64,000 bases of DNA from Gonocerus acuteangulatus (taxonomy: Eukaryota; Arthropoda; Insecta; Hemiptera; Coreidae), in assembly GCA_946811695.1 (NCBI GenBank), contig OX328127.1:48087783-48151782 (forward strand), given 5' to 3'. Each line of letters begins with the position of its first letter. The stretch's first letter is position 1. Under the pieces are notes generated by a model. It searched no databases and was not told the origin of the DNA. It saw only the letters and a list, made by a program, of their open reading frames with translations. The translations under genes and the position numbers were made by a program. Shown piece by piece: positions 45,120-57,874 of the stretch.

Positions 45120-46158
45120 AGGAATTTTAATATAGTTTTTAACTATTTAATATAACGTAACCTACTGGTACTGCCTCGAATGGAATACAACGCTGTATTA
45201 TCAGCTGATTTCCTAAGTTGCGGAGTAATGATCAAAATGAAATATCTAATTCAGTTTTTAACTACTATTATTAGGAACAATTTATCTATTTTTTGGGTCT
45301 TCTTGGAAGAAATCCTTCCACCTAATGATAATTTAGTAAACAGAAAATTGAGTCTTGTAGTTTTCATCCCTACATCTAATCAAACTTAATTACATACCCT
45401 AGCTTTAAAATCGCAAGGACACCAAAGAGTTATACATTTATTTGTTATAAAAGAACGGCAGAATCAAAGTCAGTCAGTTGGCAGTCAAGTGGTAGTCAGG
45501 CGGTTATAAAATTAACGAAGGTAACAAAAAGTGTTGAAAAATAATAATAATAAAAAAAAATAATATATACAATAACAATAAAATAGAATAAAATATTTCC
45601 ATTAAAAATGACATATAATTATACTTTCGAGTAAATGTGTGGATATTTTAAATGTGTTAGAAGTGTTTGAATGTACGGAATACCTTCTGTCAGTAAGTCA
45701 TGTAAGTCGAGAGGTATCGTTAAGTTGCTGCATTGTCTACATTCCGTCAGGATATGTTTTATTTACAGTTAATGTTTAACTTTTCTATGAATAAAATATT
45801 TCATAGTTAGCACATGCTACATGTGGAAAGATGGAAGTGAAATGTTTATATTTTTATTGGAGAGTTCATTCAATATGTAAATAAGTTGTCAAAGCTCCTA
45901 TACGAAAACTCGGATGTGAAGCTTCAAAGTAATTCACCGAACGTCAGAAGTCAAACAGAATCAGTTTACCAAAGCCCACCGACATGTAATATGTAACGTG
46001 AAGTAGCTTAATAATGTTTTGGAGTTAAGGGACGATCCGTTCAAAACTTCCTTAATGATGTGCTTCAGATATTAACTTTTAAGCTCCGAATAACACTTTA
46101 TTTCCGCATGAAAACTTCCGTTTTATTTATTATTTCTTTATTTTACACAGGTATACAT

Positions 46159-46216
<58 letters not shown>

Positions 46217-47310
46217 TTTCGCAAATCTTCCCTTTGAGTAAGTTGTGCAATGGTTATCGTGTGGTTTTAACAACTCGGTTTTCCATTTACCCGGCATCCT
46301 TTCAAACAGCAAAATAGCTTTTCCAAAGAGGAAGTATTTTTTTTTTCAAGGGAGGGTATTTGTCAATTTGCCTCTGTGGCATTTATTTCAATGTTAATTA
46401 GTGGATACATTTTCATTAGATGTACCCAACCGGCATTTTAACGAAATTTAACTTCCCTTTTGAGATTACATTCAAAGAGAAATTTTCAAGAATAACTGTT
46501 TACAGTGGAAAAGGTTCACTTAATTTAAATATTTATGACGTCATCATAAAAGATAATTTTGTATAATTTCTTTTTGAAGTTTGTCCTAATGGACATGTTA
46601 CTTTTTTTTAAACATAATTCATTAACCTCTACTAAAAAATGTCCGTACAGATAGGAGTTACTTAATAAAATTTATTTTTATTAAAAATATCAGAAAGTTA
46701 TATATTTAAAAACCCCAACATCTAATTAATATCCTTTATTTGGCGTTCTATATTATTAAAATTCTTGCAGATATTTAGGCAAAATACCTTGGCCGTTTAA
46801 ATAAAATTAAATATACTTACAGTAGAATGAAAAAAAAAATTAAAGTAGAAAGAGACCAGGAATAATATAATGTATATAAAATTAACTATACCACGTGTCA
46901 GAGAGTATGTTAAGGAGAATCATATTCAGGTGTTCAAAAAGTCCCGGAAAACACCATGTTAAAAATGTAGCAACACTTACTACAAAATCGCTTTGGTGGA
47001 TGTTTTAATTCAACACAGACATATTTGAATTTGAAAATGTTAACATACTAGATAAAGAGAAGAAGCTCATTAAAATTTAAAAAATGTTAAAAATAGAAAA
47101 TAAAAGTAATGAAAGAACGGAGATTAAATATTTAAATAGTATATATTTTAATATAATAGACGTTATTTAGAAATATTAATTTCATTGTTTTAATTTTGAG
47201 ATATAAATAATGACAAAAACTTTGTAACTTTCGAATCTAAACAGCTGATTGACCTCTGCCATTTTCGACGAACTCGTTTTGGGTTTCTATAAATTTATTA
47301 AATATACGTT
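45120..47310. other. No gene recognised; long poly(T)
   Basis: AT-rich. A 54-bp poly(T) at 46161-46214 could be a retroposon tail on minus, but the adjoining sequence does not match either SINE tail. Near 46930 the string GTGTTCAAAAAGTCCCGG resembles a mariner-type terminus, without a partner. Confidence 0.4.
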
Positions 47311-47319
47311 TTAGCACTT

Positions 47320-47443
47320 TCCTCCGAAGGAAAGTAGCTATTGAGGTTGGACTCATGACGGAATTTTTGAAAAATTTCTTCAAATCTTTATCGATCCTAC
47401 CTAGTAGACACCGAAAATGACCCCCGTTAAAATTTATATATAT

Positions 47444-47500
<57 letters not shown>

Positions 47501-48427
47501 TATATATATATATGTGTCTGTTAACACGATAGCGGCCAGAGTTTTTGTTTTTTCGTCACGAAACTTGGTATATAGCATTCAATTAGCAAACGATTGAACG
47601 AGTTCGTTAACCACCAAAATCGGTCCACCGGAAGGGGGGGTTTACCCCGAACCCAAAACACTAATTTGACTATGTCAGCCGTAATATTTGTTATATTTCA
47701 ACGAAACTTTGTATTCGTAGTGGTAATATAGAGAGAAAAGTGAGATATAAAAATGAACTAAATCGGTTCATTAGAAGGGGGGGTTTACTCCGGACCCACA
47801 ATACCAATTCGCCACTACCCGCCGTGGTTTTTGGTATATTTCGACGAAACTCGGTATTCGTAGTGGTAATCTACAGGTAAATATGTGTTGTAAAAATAAA
47901 CTAAATCGGTTCATTAGAAGGGGGGGTTTACTCTTGACCCAAATTCTTAATATACTCATACCGGTCGTAATTTCTGCTGTATTGTAACGAAACGCGGTAT
48001 ACGTCGTGGGTAACTCATGAGAAAGAAGTGTTGTAAAAATGAGCTGAATCGGTCAATCGGAAAGCGGGGGTTTAATTTGTAATATATTTCAATAGAAAAG
48101 CCCGTCAGACGTAGGTTCACAAAGCCGCCGCAAGGAGCGCTTTCTACCACTAGAGTGACTGTATCCTGTTCCTGCGTTAGATCAAAATACGGTAATATGA
48201 GGTTTTTTGTATTTATTACGTAGTGTAATAGGTACCATGTGTAAACATAACTCTGGAAGCAAATTATTAATTGATCAGTTACTCATTACAAATTTAAAAG
48301 AGAACTATTCATGTTTTTATTTTATTTATGTAGGATATTTTAAGCAAATTGTTCTGGAAAGCAATCTACACTACCCAAATTCTGAGGAAAGTGCTTAGTT
48401 ATGCAGCTCCTGCGTGACGGACTTTTA
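47320..48427 (+). mobile_element. Family-2 Helentron-like element, complete-looking
   Basis: 5' hairpin ACTTTCCTCCGAAGGAAAGT, then AGCTATTGAGGTTGGACTC; (TA)n at ~47449-47517, then TGTGTCTGTTAACACGATAG. The body has about four ~140-bp tandem modules (47.53, 47.68, 47.82 and 47.96 kb), each with CGAAAC..GGTAT, AATCGGT and GGGGGTTTA blocks. 3': TTATGCAGCTCCTGCGTGAC then GGACTTTTA, related to the family-1 terminus. No helicase or nuclease frame. Confidence 0.68.
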
Positions 48428-48529
48428 CATTTGTAATTTATCGTTAACTAGGTTCAAAAATGTATATAATCTTATTTCCTTTTTTTTTTAAAAAAAACAT
48501 ATTTAATAGTTTAGAGGTGGCCCTCAAGG

Positions 48530-48985
48530 TGAATTGGAATCCGACTAGTGGTGGTGAAAGTAAATCTATATATATATATAGATCTGTCTGTCTGTCTGTT
48601 TGTCCGTTTGTCTGTTTGTCCGTCTGTCTGTTTGTCCTTATACAAATCTACATCGATTGACCAAACTTGGTGCGCAGGTACCACGGGAAAACGGGGGTAG
48701 GTCTTGATACGGGAAAACTCCTAGGATAGGTCAAAATAGTCAAATTTCAAAATTTGGTCAAATGGTCAAAAGTTTTGTTAAAAAAAATTGGCTACACTGA
48801 ACCATTCAGATTCTGATGGCCAATTGACAGCCATTTTGAATAATGTCTCAAATTTATTTGTTGATGTTCTTGATAATTAGAATAACTCGAACTCATTGAT
48901 GACTTTACATCATCACACCGTTTGACCGATTTTGAGGTAACTGTGTATACAGGTAGATCTTGATACGGGGAGAGTCATAGGCAGA
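48530..48985 (+). repeat. (TGTC)n microsatellite in a third repeat family
   Basis: GACTAGTGGTGGTGAAAG, a short TA run at 48567, then TCTG/TTTGTCC repeats (48585-48640), then CCAAACTTGGTGCGCAGG. GTAGGTCTTGATACGGG recurs as GTAGATCTTGATACGGGG at ~48953. The layout of 5' part, microsatellite and tandem body recalls families 1 and 2, but the termini were not found. Confidence 0.45.
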
Positions 48986-48999
48986 CTGGGTAACAGCTA

Positions 49000-49725
49000 G
49001 TGGTTTATAAAAAATATTTGTGGGGAAGTCTTTATTTCTCGTCATTTTGCTGCTTCTTATAATTCTCTCAAGAAGTTTTATTACTATTTAACTTCTGCAG
49101 CGAAAATATTTTTTCTGAGGAATTCTCCAAAAATATCTCACTGGTCCTAGCTATTATTATTAAGTTTTATAGTTATAGCCGTAATTATGATGAAAAAATA
49201 CTCATTGGAAAGTCGATGTCTCTAATAGAGGTCCATCGGGCCCTAATCTCCCCGTAGACGATGTAGACCTATGAAAATGTATTCATAAAAGTTTACTGCA
49301 TTGCCTCCCTTGTGTCCTAGTTCCAGCAAGGGGCTGTGAATTCTTTCTAAATCATCAGGCAGCTCTTCTTAAGTACGGTCCGGTATCGAATGTCTTCTTC
49401 CACTTAAAAGTTCTTTTTATGAGGCGTCTCTAATGTCGTCTACCTTTTTACGGGTGCTGTTAGGCAATAAAATATCCACCAATATTCATGGCCCCATGCT
49501 TACGGCTTCCAACATTCCACCATCTTACAATTATATTTGACGTTATATAATTAGGAATGTTTCTCAAACTCTGGTACGCGTGCCCCTCACTGGTTGGACG
49601 CAAGTTGCTATTCTGTAATGCAAAAGAATCAATAATAGCAAACATCAAAAATATTAAATCATAAAAGTATGAATGAATCAGCTTTTCATGTAATTTAATA
49701 TTATTATGCAGTAAACTTGTAAATA
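49000..49725. other. No gene recognised
   Basis: AT-rich to moderate composition. No frame or repeat family recognised. Confidence 0.4.
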
Positions 49726-49730
49726 TTTAC

Positions 49731-49763
49731 TATCGGCGCTAATGGCCAAATTGTAGATGCGCC

Positions 49764-49797
<34 letters not shown>
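49731..49797 (+). mobile_element. 5'-truncated SINE tail with poly(A)
   Basis: ATCGGCGCTAATGGCCAAAT then TGTAGATGCGCCGT and a ~31-bp poly(A). Only the last ~35 bp of the shared SINE tail survive ahead of the poly(A). Confidence 0.75.
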
Positions 49798-49799
<2 letters not shown>

Positions 49800-49800
<1 letters not shown>

Positions 49801-50990
49801 TACTACCGACGGCTGACAATGCTGTTGACAGCTTGACCTCCTGTTATGTTTCTATTTAATTTGTCACTTTGTGAGACGTGAGGTGTGATATCCATTTACA
49901 TTTTGGTGGATTGTTCCCCGAAATGAAAAAGGCGAGAAGCACAAAATACAGCAAAAATTTCCTCTCTTCTGAAGAAGGGTAGGTGATTACAAAACTAATT
50001 ATGAACTGTAATGAAAGGATGATTAAGGATGAACTGTGGGTATCGTCGTTGTTGTGGTTTGATGGCATTGAGGGCAATGATGTTATAAACAAAACAAAAA
50101 AGTGGGTTACTTTAAATACAGCTTCGACAAAGCAGAGATTGACAATGGCGAAAGGCCCATTCCAAAAATAAACAAATTTTGAAGACCCCTAAGCTGGCAT
50201 AAATTTATAGAACCCTGAGTATTAAACCATTAAACATACTCTAAAAAGTTGTGAAGCTCTTAAAATAAATTACAAAAACAATTATGAACGGAAGAAACTG
50301 GAGCAAATTGTTTAAATATTTGAAAACATTAAACAAGTTCAGTCAATGTCTGTTCAATGTGTTCAGTTATTGATTTGAAAAAGTATATTTTATTAATGCT
50401 TTTTTTTATTTAGTTATTTAATATTTTTCAAGCTATTTCTAAGGGAAATTATATAATTTTCCATAAGTATATTTTTATTTTGAAAAATATTTAATGTATT
50501 TATGTACTCTGGTTACCAGACATTGTTCAAGTCCCTGTAAAGTTTTTGTTGATATTTATTAGTTAACATAAAAAAAAGAAGAAACATTTCAAAGAGATCT
50601 ATGTTAAATAAGTTTATATTAATTTATTCAATTTTACAATTACAATCGAAACTATACTAAGTATAACAGAAAAACTAGATAAGTTGTTAGCGGCGTTGCA
50701 GTGTGTGATAGTGAGACCTATTGAATGAAAGGTAGCGAGCGTATTGGATGAGGCGTCACTACCTCGTTTTACGAGCATTTGTCTCCATCAAAGCTGTCGT
50801 TGGCAGGAGCCCTCGCACACTTCGACACTATTTACTCACATCCTCTTCCATCATCTAATGCCTCTTCCATCATGGGATTCCCTTTCCATGGTAAATGGGT
50901 ATCAATGAAAAAACCTCGGCTGCTAGTGACGAAAATCCATGAACCGGTTCAGACGGGAGGATTGGTCCTGAAGTATATTTATTTAGGTAG
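49800..50990. other. No gene recognised
   Basis: AT-rich to ~50680, then a more balanced patch (50690-50990) with a chance-like frame. Confidence 0.4.
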
Positions 50991-50994
50991 TCGT

Positions 50995-51129
50995 CATTAG
51001 TGACCTTTTAGCAATTTCGGAAGCTATTGAGGTTGTACTCATGAAAGAATTATTGCAATATTTCTTCAAATTTTCATCGATGTGACTTACCAGATATAGA
51101 AAATGACTCCCGCAAAAATATATACATAT

Positions 51130-51191
<62 letters not shown>

Positions 51192-51240
51192 GTTGACACA
51201 TCACCTCCTAGCATGTTTGGATTTTCCTAAAAAAAAACTC
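50995..51240 (+). mobile_element. Family-2 Helentron-like 5' end
   Basis: GAAGCTATTGAGGTTGTACTC then ATGAAAGAATTATTGCAATA, AAAATGACTCCCGCAAAAAT, (TA)n at 51132-51190, then TCTGTTGACACATCACCTC. It matches the first part of the 47.3-kb copy; the modules do not follow. Confidence 0.6.
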
Positions 51241-51459
51241 ACCATGCTCAGGCACACACAAAAAAAAAAAAAATAGGTGTCTTTTCGAAAGCCACCATAC
51301 ATATCGTCGGTACTAATAGCCACTGTCAAAAAGTCGAATCTTGCGACTATTTGACTGTCTAAAAGCAAAATAATTAATAAAAGTTTTTTCACCTTGAAAA
51401 GTGGTGATTTTCACATTCGATACTTTGCAATTGTATTGACGATATATCCTTATGTATTT

Positions 51460-51655
51460 CAACACGCTGAATCTGAATCCGGAGTCCGTTTCACTCCATC
51501 ATGCCAGGTTTAAGGGCATTTGAAGTTAAAATTTCATATGAAGTCGTTAAAGAAAAATAATTGCGCTTTCATGGTTTTGAGGGTCGCTAAATTCGAATCC
51601 GAGGTCTGTTTTACCCCATCGGCGCAAAATCAAGGTCATTTCAAAGACAAATATG
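51460..51655. repeat. Two-copy ~115-bp tandem-like repeat
   Basis: GAATCCGGAGTCCGTTTCAC at 51474 recurs as GAATCCGAGGTCTGTTTTAC at 51595. Both are followed by CCCATC..GC and a GGTCATTT/GGGCATTT block. Confidence 0.5.
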
Positions 51656-51699
51656 TTTATATTGCATAAAATGAATTTTTGACTGCAGATTTTTCAAGT

Positions 51700-52190
51700 A
51701 TTTATTTTATTTTTAGCTTTATCACTGAATAATGATAATTATTTTACAACAGCATTTTAAGCATTTTATAATAAATAATATAATGATCATCCAATTATAA
51801 TAATTGCTCATGAATTTTATATATTTACTGGTTAGTAAATTATTAAAGAAAATATTTTACAATACAGAGTCACAAAATAGGGAATAATCGATTTAAAGTA
51901 ATAGCATAAATGTTATAGAATATAAGGTAATCAGCTGATTTTTGAACTTCTCGAAGAGATGATTAGCTAGCCTTAGTCTTAATATGATTGGCAAGCGGAT
52001 CATGCAGGGTATGTACCATGAAGACATTTGATTATATGAAGGGCACAGTGCCAAAGGTGGCTAACCCATATTTTTAAGAAATTTTAGTTATTCACTTTTC
52101 CTGATAGAGAATTCTAAGTTTTATAATTGATAGAAATGACCATCGTTTACACCTTATTGATAAGTTCTGACTTCTGTTAGTTTGTTTTGG
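51700..52190. other. No gene recognised
   Basis: AT-rich. A possible splice-acceptor-like GACTTCTGTTAG lies at ~52169-52180, ahead of the next frame. Confidence 0.3.
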
Positions 52191-52195
52191 AACTT

Positions 52196-52384
52196 ACTGC
52201 AAAGCTAAATCATGTGAGAGGCAGACTTGACCAACCCATACTGAGGTGTAGCTTTGTTAGAATAGTAAGCAGCAACATGAGTGATATAGTTGAAGCTTCT
52301 GATGGTTCTGTGGAAATTCCTGGCTATGGACCTTCAAGGAATATTCTTGAAGCACGCTTGTGGAGGACAAAACCGCAATATTAA
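52196..52384 (+). CDS. Short open frame, unknown
   Basis: A frame of ~62 codons to a TAA at 52382: AKLNHVRGRLDQPILRCSF, then VRIVSSNMSDIVEASDGSVE, IPGYGPSRNILEARLW, RTKPQY. Less AT-driven than neighbouring chance frames; an ATG-initiated version starts at 52187. Not recognised. It could be an exon or a piece of a mobile-element gene. Confidence 0.25.
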   Translation, partial: TAKLNHVRGRLDQPILRCSFVRIVSSNMSDIVEASDGSVEIPGYGPSRNILEARLWRTKPQY

Positions 52385-53079
52385 GATTGCACTGTTCCTG
52401 TCCCACATACTACAGAACTCGCCTAATCTGGTAATCATTGTTTTGTTAAATTATTGATACATAATCATAGAAATCTAAAAAAAATAATTTGTCATTATTT
52501 ATTAATCTCCGGACTTGTGAGCACTATTGTTTAAGTGTACGTTATTTTTTATTCATGTAAGAGCCAAACATGATTATACTTTTTGTTTTTCATTATCATG
52601 TCTAACTATAAAGTTTTTATTATTATGGTATATTCATAAGAATTTTGTCTATCTAATGAATAAAGACCAATTAAAATCGTTTCTGTCACCAACACCAATT
52701 TTTTCCGAAGTCTTCTAAGCTTTAACCTTAATGTTCTCAGTTTGTTCTAATTGTGGGTTAGTCACCTTTGGAACCGAGCCCATCATACATCGAGAAACAT
52801 TATGATTTTAGATGTGAATTTTAAACTTGACTATGTATATTATTATTAACTTTTGATAATTTATTTTTATTTACTAAAATGATGTATCCAAAAATCTATT
52901 AGGTTTTTTTGGCCCCGGGAAGTAGTATGCTCACCACGAAACATGTATAGCAATTATAAAATAAAGTAGTCTAAAAAAAGAAAAATAAATTCTATTTTTT
53001 ATGACGTAGTTAAGCCACATATAACAAAAAAAGAGAATATATTTATTAGTAGAATGAAATATTGTCAGATTTTAATCAT

Positions 53080-53490
53080 TTTGAATGTGTTTATTCCTTC
53101 TACCATCACGGACGTTCAAAAGCATCGTAATTACATTAACACCCTCTAGAATGTCAATTCATGCACCACAGAATCAGACCACAACCAAAACCGAGTTAAA
53201 ATGTAACACAATATACTCCTGCCTACGCAATAATCGAGTTAGCAAATGCCATATAGAGCTCATCCATCAAAGGGAGACCAGCGGATGGAAAGAGGAACCA
53301 CAAATAGCGGGAGGGGGGTGTGGCTAAGCAAATCCCCAGTCCGGGAGTTGAGCTGACAGAAGCAGCCTGATGGAGACAAATGCTACTAAAAAGGGCGCGC
53401 AGCCTACATCTATTCCACAGCAGTCCTTCTGTCTTATAAAAGGCTCATTCGTCTGGTGCACTGCTGGGGAACACCCGTACTCCTTTTCCA
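53080..53490. promoter_or_regulatory. GC-richer patch with a TATA-like motif
   Basis: 53270-53490 is unusually G/C-rich for this window and contains TATAAAAG (53435-53442) with a TCATTCG about 5 nt beyond. A core promoter is possible, but no coding frame follows within the next few hundred bases, so this is a weak call. Confidence 0.15.
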
Positions 53491-53499
53491 AATCTACCT

Positions 53500-54925
53500 T
53501 GTCTTAAAGAGGCTACCACTGCTTCAAATATAAACCAATTCCGATGGAAAAATGAGAATTCCATGAAATGTATTGTAATTTTACTGTGAGAGAATTTCGC
53601 ACTATTCTTCAATAACTAGAAATTTAATACGTTCTTCGTGTTTAAAGTCCTTATGATTTCTCTTCATGATTTCTGTTCTTTAGTCTTTTCATAATACTAC
53701 ATTGTGCAAGCACAGGGCAACGTTTAGTAGTCGACCTAGAATTAATTTAGGTTAAGGTGTTAATTTTTTAATTTAACTGCTCCTGACGAGGTTTCTTGTG
53801 AACGTAAAACAGTAAGAGCTTATTAAGTAAATGAGTTTTAAAGAATATTTTGTTGTGAAATTGTTTTGACCTTCTGCTACTGTAAAATCAAAGAAATAGA
53901 AGAAATAACATCCTATAATTTTAAAATATCACCACATTTTTTCTTTTATTTAAATAAGATTATATGGTGACGCTTAAATTAGTGACTGCACTGTTCGTAA
54001 GTGGTTTACGCTGCCCTGGGTGAATTTCAAATATCGATAATGATGATTTCACGGCTGTTGTTACTAATAATTAAATTATTTCACATCGACACGTTTTGAA
54101 CAACTGAAGAAAGCTGGGTGTCCTTAAGATATTTTGGTTCTCTATCACTTTCACTTGTGACGACTTATTTAAAAAAAAAAACATGAAGGATTCTGGAAAA
54201 GAATAGTGACTGATGAATAAAAATCAATTTTGTATGAAAGAGTTAAGCGGAATTAGGGATTGCATAGCTAGCAAGACCTGTAACCCGTTTGTGTTCAAGA
54301 AAATAATAATTGTTTGCAAGAGACTAGAAGGGAACCTTACTGTTTGAGTTACTGTCACGAAACCATATCTAGTGATGTTTACTCCTCCACTTGAGATAGA
54401 TTGAAGGCAGAAATTAAAAATACAAATCCAGAGTTGACATATAGAAAAAGAGTCATATTCCAACTTGGTACAATGCTCGCCCCCATGCCTCTCTAAGTAC
54501 TCGGCTGAGAAGATCTCTATACAACAGAAGAACACCTCACGTTATGAAAAGAAGACCTTACGTTTTTCTTAGGGCATTGATTTTGAGGAGAAATGGATTA
54601 TGGACCTTTCGATCCATTGAAAAAGGGAAATCACTAATGGTGCTAGTAATGCTTTATTTGTATAAATAAATTTTAAACGTTTAAAGAATTGTAATTTTGG
54701 CCTCCAATTCTTAACGAAATTTCCAGACAATCCTCTATATCGAGTTAATCATCTGCGTTGCGCCTTCTCAGAAATAAGTGTCTCTCAATGTTAGGAGTGC
54801 TATTACACTTATCTGCTCTAATCTTTGACGTACTGATGCCAAAATCCCAACTCTGATTTTTTACAACCTGACAGACTAGAGGAATCTTTGTAATAAACAT
54901 TTATGGTGGCTATTTACAATGTTTG
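53500..54925. other. No gene recognised
   Basis: AT-rich. The 103-codon minus frame at 54224-54535 resembles nothing known and is treated as chance. Confidence 0.4.
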
Positions 54926-54929
54926 TTTC

Positions 54930-55125
54930 TTAGCGCCGCATCTGCATCAAGGCCATTATTGCCGGGCTATCTATAGGTTGCCATCCTTCCTACACATTCA
55001 TGTTGGAGCAGGAAATTATTTCAAAGGGCTCATAGATGAAAGAGCTCAACCTGGTGCAGGCAGAACTCGAACCCGAATCCCCCGAAAGAGAATTCTTGGC
55101 GTTCGCGAACTGACCATGAAGAGGC
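54930..55125 (-). mobile_element. SINE-2 copy, nearly full length
   Basis: On minus: a tRNA-like head with B-box GGGTTCGAGTTC (near 55060-55072), a body with AGGAAGGATGGCAACCTATA and GATAGCCCGGCAATAATGG, and the tail CTTGATGCAGATGCGGCGC. The last ~40 bp match the SINE-1 tail, whereas the head and body do not. No long poly(A), so this is an old copy. Confidence 0.65.
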
Positions 55126-55169
55126 CCTCAAATTTTATCAATAAAGAAATGATAACATAGTAATTTAAA

Positions 55170-57635
55170 TAGAGTATTGATTAGAGGAAAGACACTAGTT
55201 GTTTGAGCACGGGGACAATGTTCCATTGAGAGTTGTGGTTGCGGAAGAAGAAGACCATCCATCAGCTACTCATGGTTACTTGATGACTCTCAGCCATTCA
55301 GGTCCCTAAGTCCGCGGACTTGGTCATCAATCAGAACTCGCTGGCACTTAATCACCGTCTCATGAGTCCCTGGTCATGTTATATTAATAAAAACATCCAG
55401 GATGTGATGAATCGTTCTCTCATTCCGAGACGTGTTTTCCAAATACAATAGCTACTGCTTGAAGTTTTTTTTTTTTTTTTTCTTGCTTTTAGTACTTTTG
55501 TGAAGTTCCCCACTTCTCTTCCCCTAAAAGGGAGTGAGGGTGAAAAAAAGAATTCTATGACTGGCGGATAATGATTAGTCCTCAATGAGTGTTGACTAAT
55601 TGGGACTGTTAATATATGGCCGAATCAAGGCCAGCAATCCTCAGGATTAGTAACCTTGAGATTCTGAAAGAATTCCTGCGTTTTATTTTTTAACTTTTTG
55701 AGTATTGTTTATACTTATAAGAATATTTTAAAATAATTTTAGCATAAATTTGCTTTAGCGATGACTAAACTGAAAAAAAAAAAAAAACAGTTACAAAAAC
55801 GTGTAACAAAAAGGTGTCGGCTAGCGTTCACGCATGCGCGGTAGCCATGTACGAAAAAGAAGACTGTATGTTATACAGTACATTACATAAGGGTGTTGGG
55901 TGGAGGATCTAAAGCATATGTACTTTCCTGAAGTTGAGCAGCAGGTTCTAAACGAAATTAATTTCTATTTGGTACTATTTTTTTACTAATGAATAATTTA
56001 TAAGAAAATTAGTTTCTTTCTACAGTTTTAGATTAGTTTTTGGTCATCGAAAAAGCAGTGATGCAAGTTTTTTTCCGATTTGTGCCAAATTATTTAATTA
56101 ACTCTCTTTACATATTTCGTGTTCTACATACTGTTCTTAAGGGGCCATTGTGACCTTAACATTTTTTTGCAATTGCACTAATGTTTTTCATTCAAAATTT
56201 GTCCATATTTTATACGACTTAATTAAATTCAGACAATTTTATTTACATACTGAAAAACATGTATTTCAAATGTGAACTTTAGCATTCACTAATAATGATG
56301 TGTTGAATAAGGCTAATTTTTATGTGAAAAACTAAACATTGTCTACGCTGATGGGTTTAAATGAAAATAATGATTTCATAATAAAGCTATATTTTAAGGA
56401 AAAAATGTTGGTGAAAGTTGCATTACATTTACAGTTAAGCTCAGTAACATTCTTATTCTGTCTAATTGTTGTATGAAAATGATTCAATTTATGAACACTC
56501 CAATATAAGAAAACACAAATTTGATCATTTTTTTTTTAATAATAATAGAATATCTTGCGACTCCCAAATTTTAAAAATTAGATCAATTTTCCACAATTCT
56601 GAAAATCTTCGAATAATATTATAAATTTCTTGTATAACTTTATATTATTATTAAATATTATGACTAAGAAATTGATATAGGAGGATTAAAAGTAATTGAA
56701 TAAAAGTCAATATTGCTTAAATGTGTGTTAATTAAAATATACCTAAGATTAAAGATGTTCATCAGTGAAATATCGACTTCCATACGGATGAATTCTTACA
56801 GTGCCGATAAAGGTTGAAATTTAAAAGCAACCAAAATTCATTTTTATGTTAAAATTTGGCTATATTAACTGTCACGCGCGCTACATCCTGGAAATATCCG
56901 ACAAAAATATATATCAAGGCTTCCGTTTTTTAGAGGTTTGTTCGGGTAGTATAAATCGTACAGGAAGGATGTGGTTCGACAAATTGAGCAGTTAGTCCAA
57001 GCTAGGGAAGTAGCGGGAATGAATTCGGGGTCATGAGGAAGGGCTGAGTAGTGGGTGAAACGGAATTTGGGTCCTTTGTGAGCACTATTTGTCCGACTGG
57101 CTAATGTAGTGCTTCCAGTAATCCGGGCAACTCTTTGTCCGGTCTGGAGATCTACGACTGCCTATTATGCAAGTCTATTGCTGTCTTTACTCGGTTCAAG
57201 ACACGACGGTTGTTATTGGAATTTACCGAATGGTTCTGATAGGGGGAAAAAAACTCTCTTTAGTAGCGCTTTCATTGCTCTCAAATAGAAGAAAACTCTC
57301 GCATGATGCTCAGCCGATGACACTGGAACTGCCGACTGAGATACGCCTACATGAGAGAACCAAGAGGACACAAAAATATGTTGAACTGTTACACCTATTC
57401 TATCTACTCACTATTGCACCTCTTACAATATTAATGTAATTTCTTCCTTCGTCCCGAATGACTAGTATCCTTACAGGATGCCACGTTAACACCCACTCTC
57501 TCTTCGCCAATTATGTAGTGTTTTCTTTCCAAGGCATGGCGCATACTATTTTTCGTTATGATTCTGTTGCAGTAGGGCCTATTTTATGCATACACAATAA
57601 ACCGTTAACATAGACGATTCCCGTATCTACCTTTC
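55170..57635. other. No gene recognised
   Basis: AT-rich, with poly(T) at ~55466 and a more balanced patch at 56930-57420. That patch includes a 90-codon plus frame at 57167-57439 that resembles nothing known. Confidence 0.4.
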
Positions 57636-57639
57636 CTTC

Positions 57640-57866
57640 CCTCCCTTTAGGCTGTAGGGGTAGCAAAAAAGAAGAAAGAAGACTTGGACAGGATCTCAAT
57701 TTTGGCTATGATCAACAAACTGAAGATGAACGCGGACAAGTCCAAGGCGATAGTGATAGGCTCAGCTTTACTCTTTAAGACTCTCCCTCCTATTCTGTCT
57801 CCCTTTACCATTTCTACCGGATTAATCAATCCTAGTCCTTTGTTAACCTTCATGCGTTTGCGCGGG
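57640..57866 (+). pseudogene. LINE reverse transcriptase fragment
   Basis: The plus frame EDLDRISILAMINKLKMNAD then KSKAIVIGSALLFKTLPPIL resembles the block after the active site in Jockey/I-type reverse transcriptases ('DL..I..WA..N.L.LN..KSK.M.I.....LPP..L'). It is truncated at both sides. The hAT-like element sits immediately downstream. Confidence 0.65.
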
Positions 57867-57874
57867 CGGTGAGG

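Noticed and set aside
46060..46317. Frames across the 46.16-kb poly(T), in both strands
   Set aside because: Homopolymer translation with no supporting flanking code.
46930..46950. Mariner terminus
   Set aside because: Only one short end-like string; no partner end or transposase nearby.
47660..48075. CRISPR-like or satellite array
   Set aside because: The ~140-bp modules are diverged, only about four in number, without unique spacers, and lie inside a mobile element.
54224..54535. 103-codon minus frame as a gene
   Set aside because: Low-complexity, Leu/Ile/Phe-rich composition with no recognisable motif or context.
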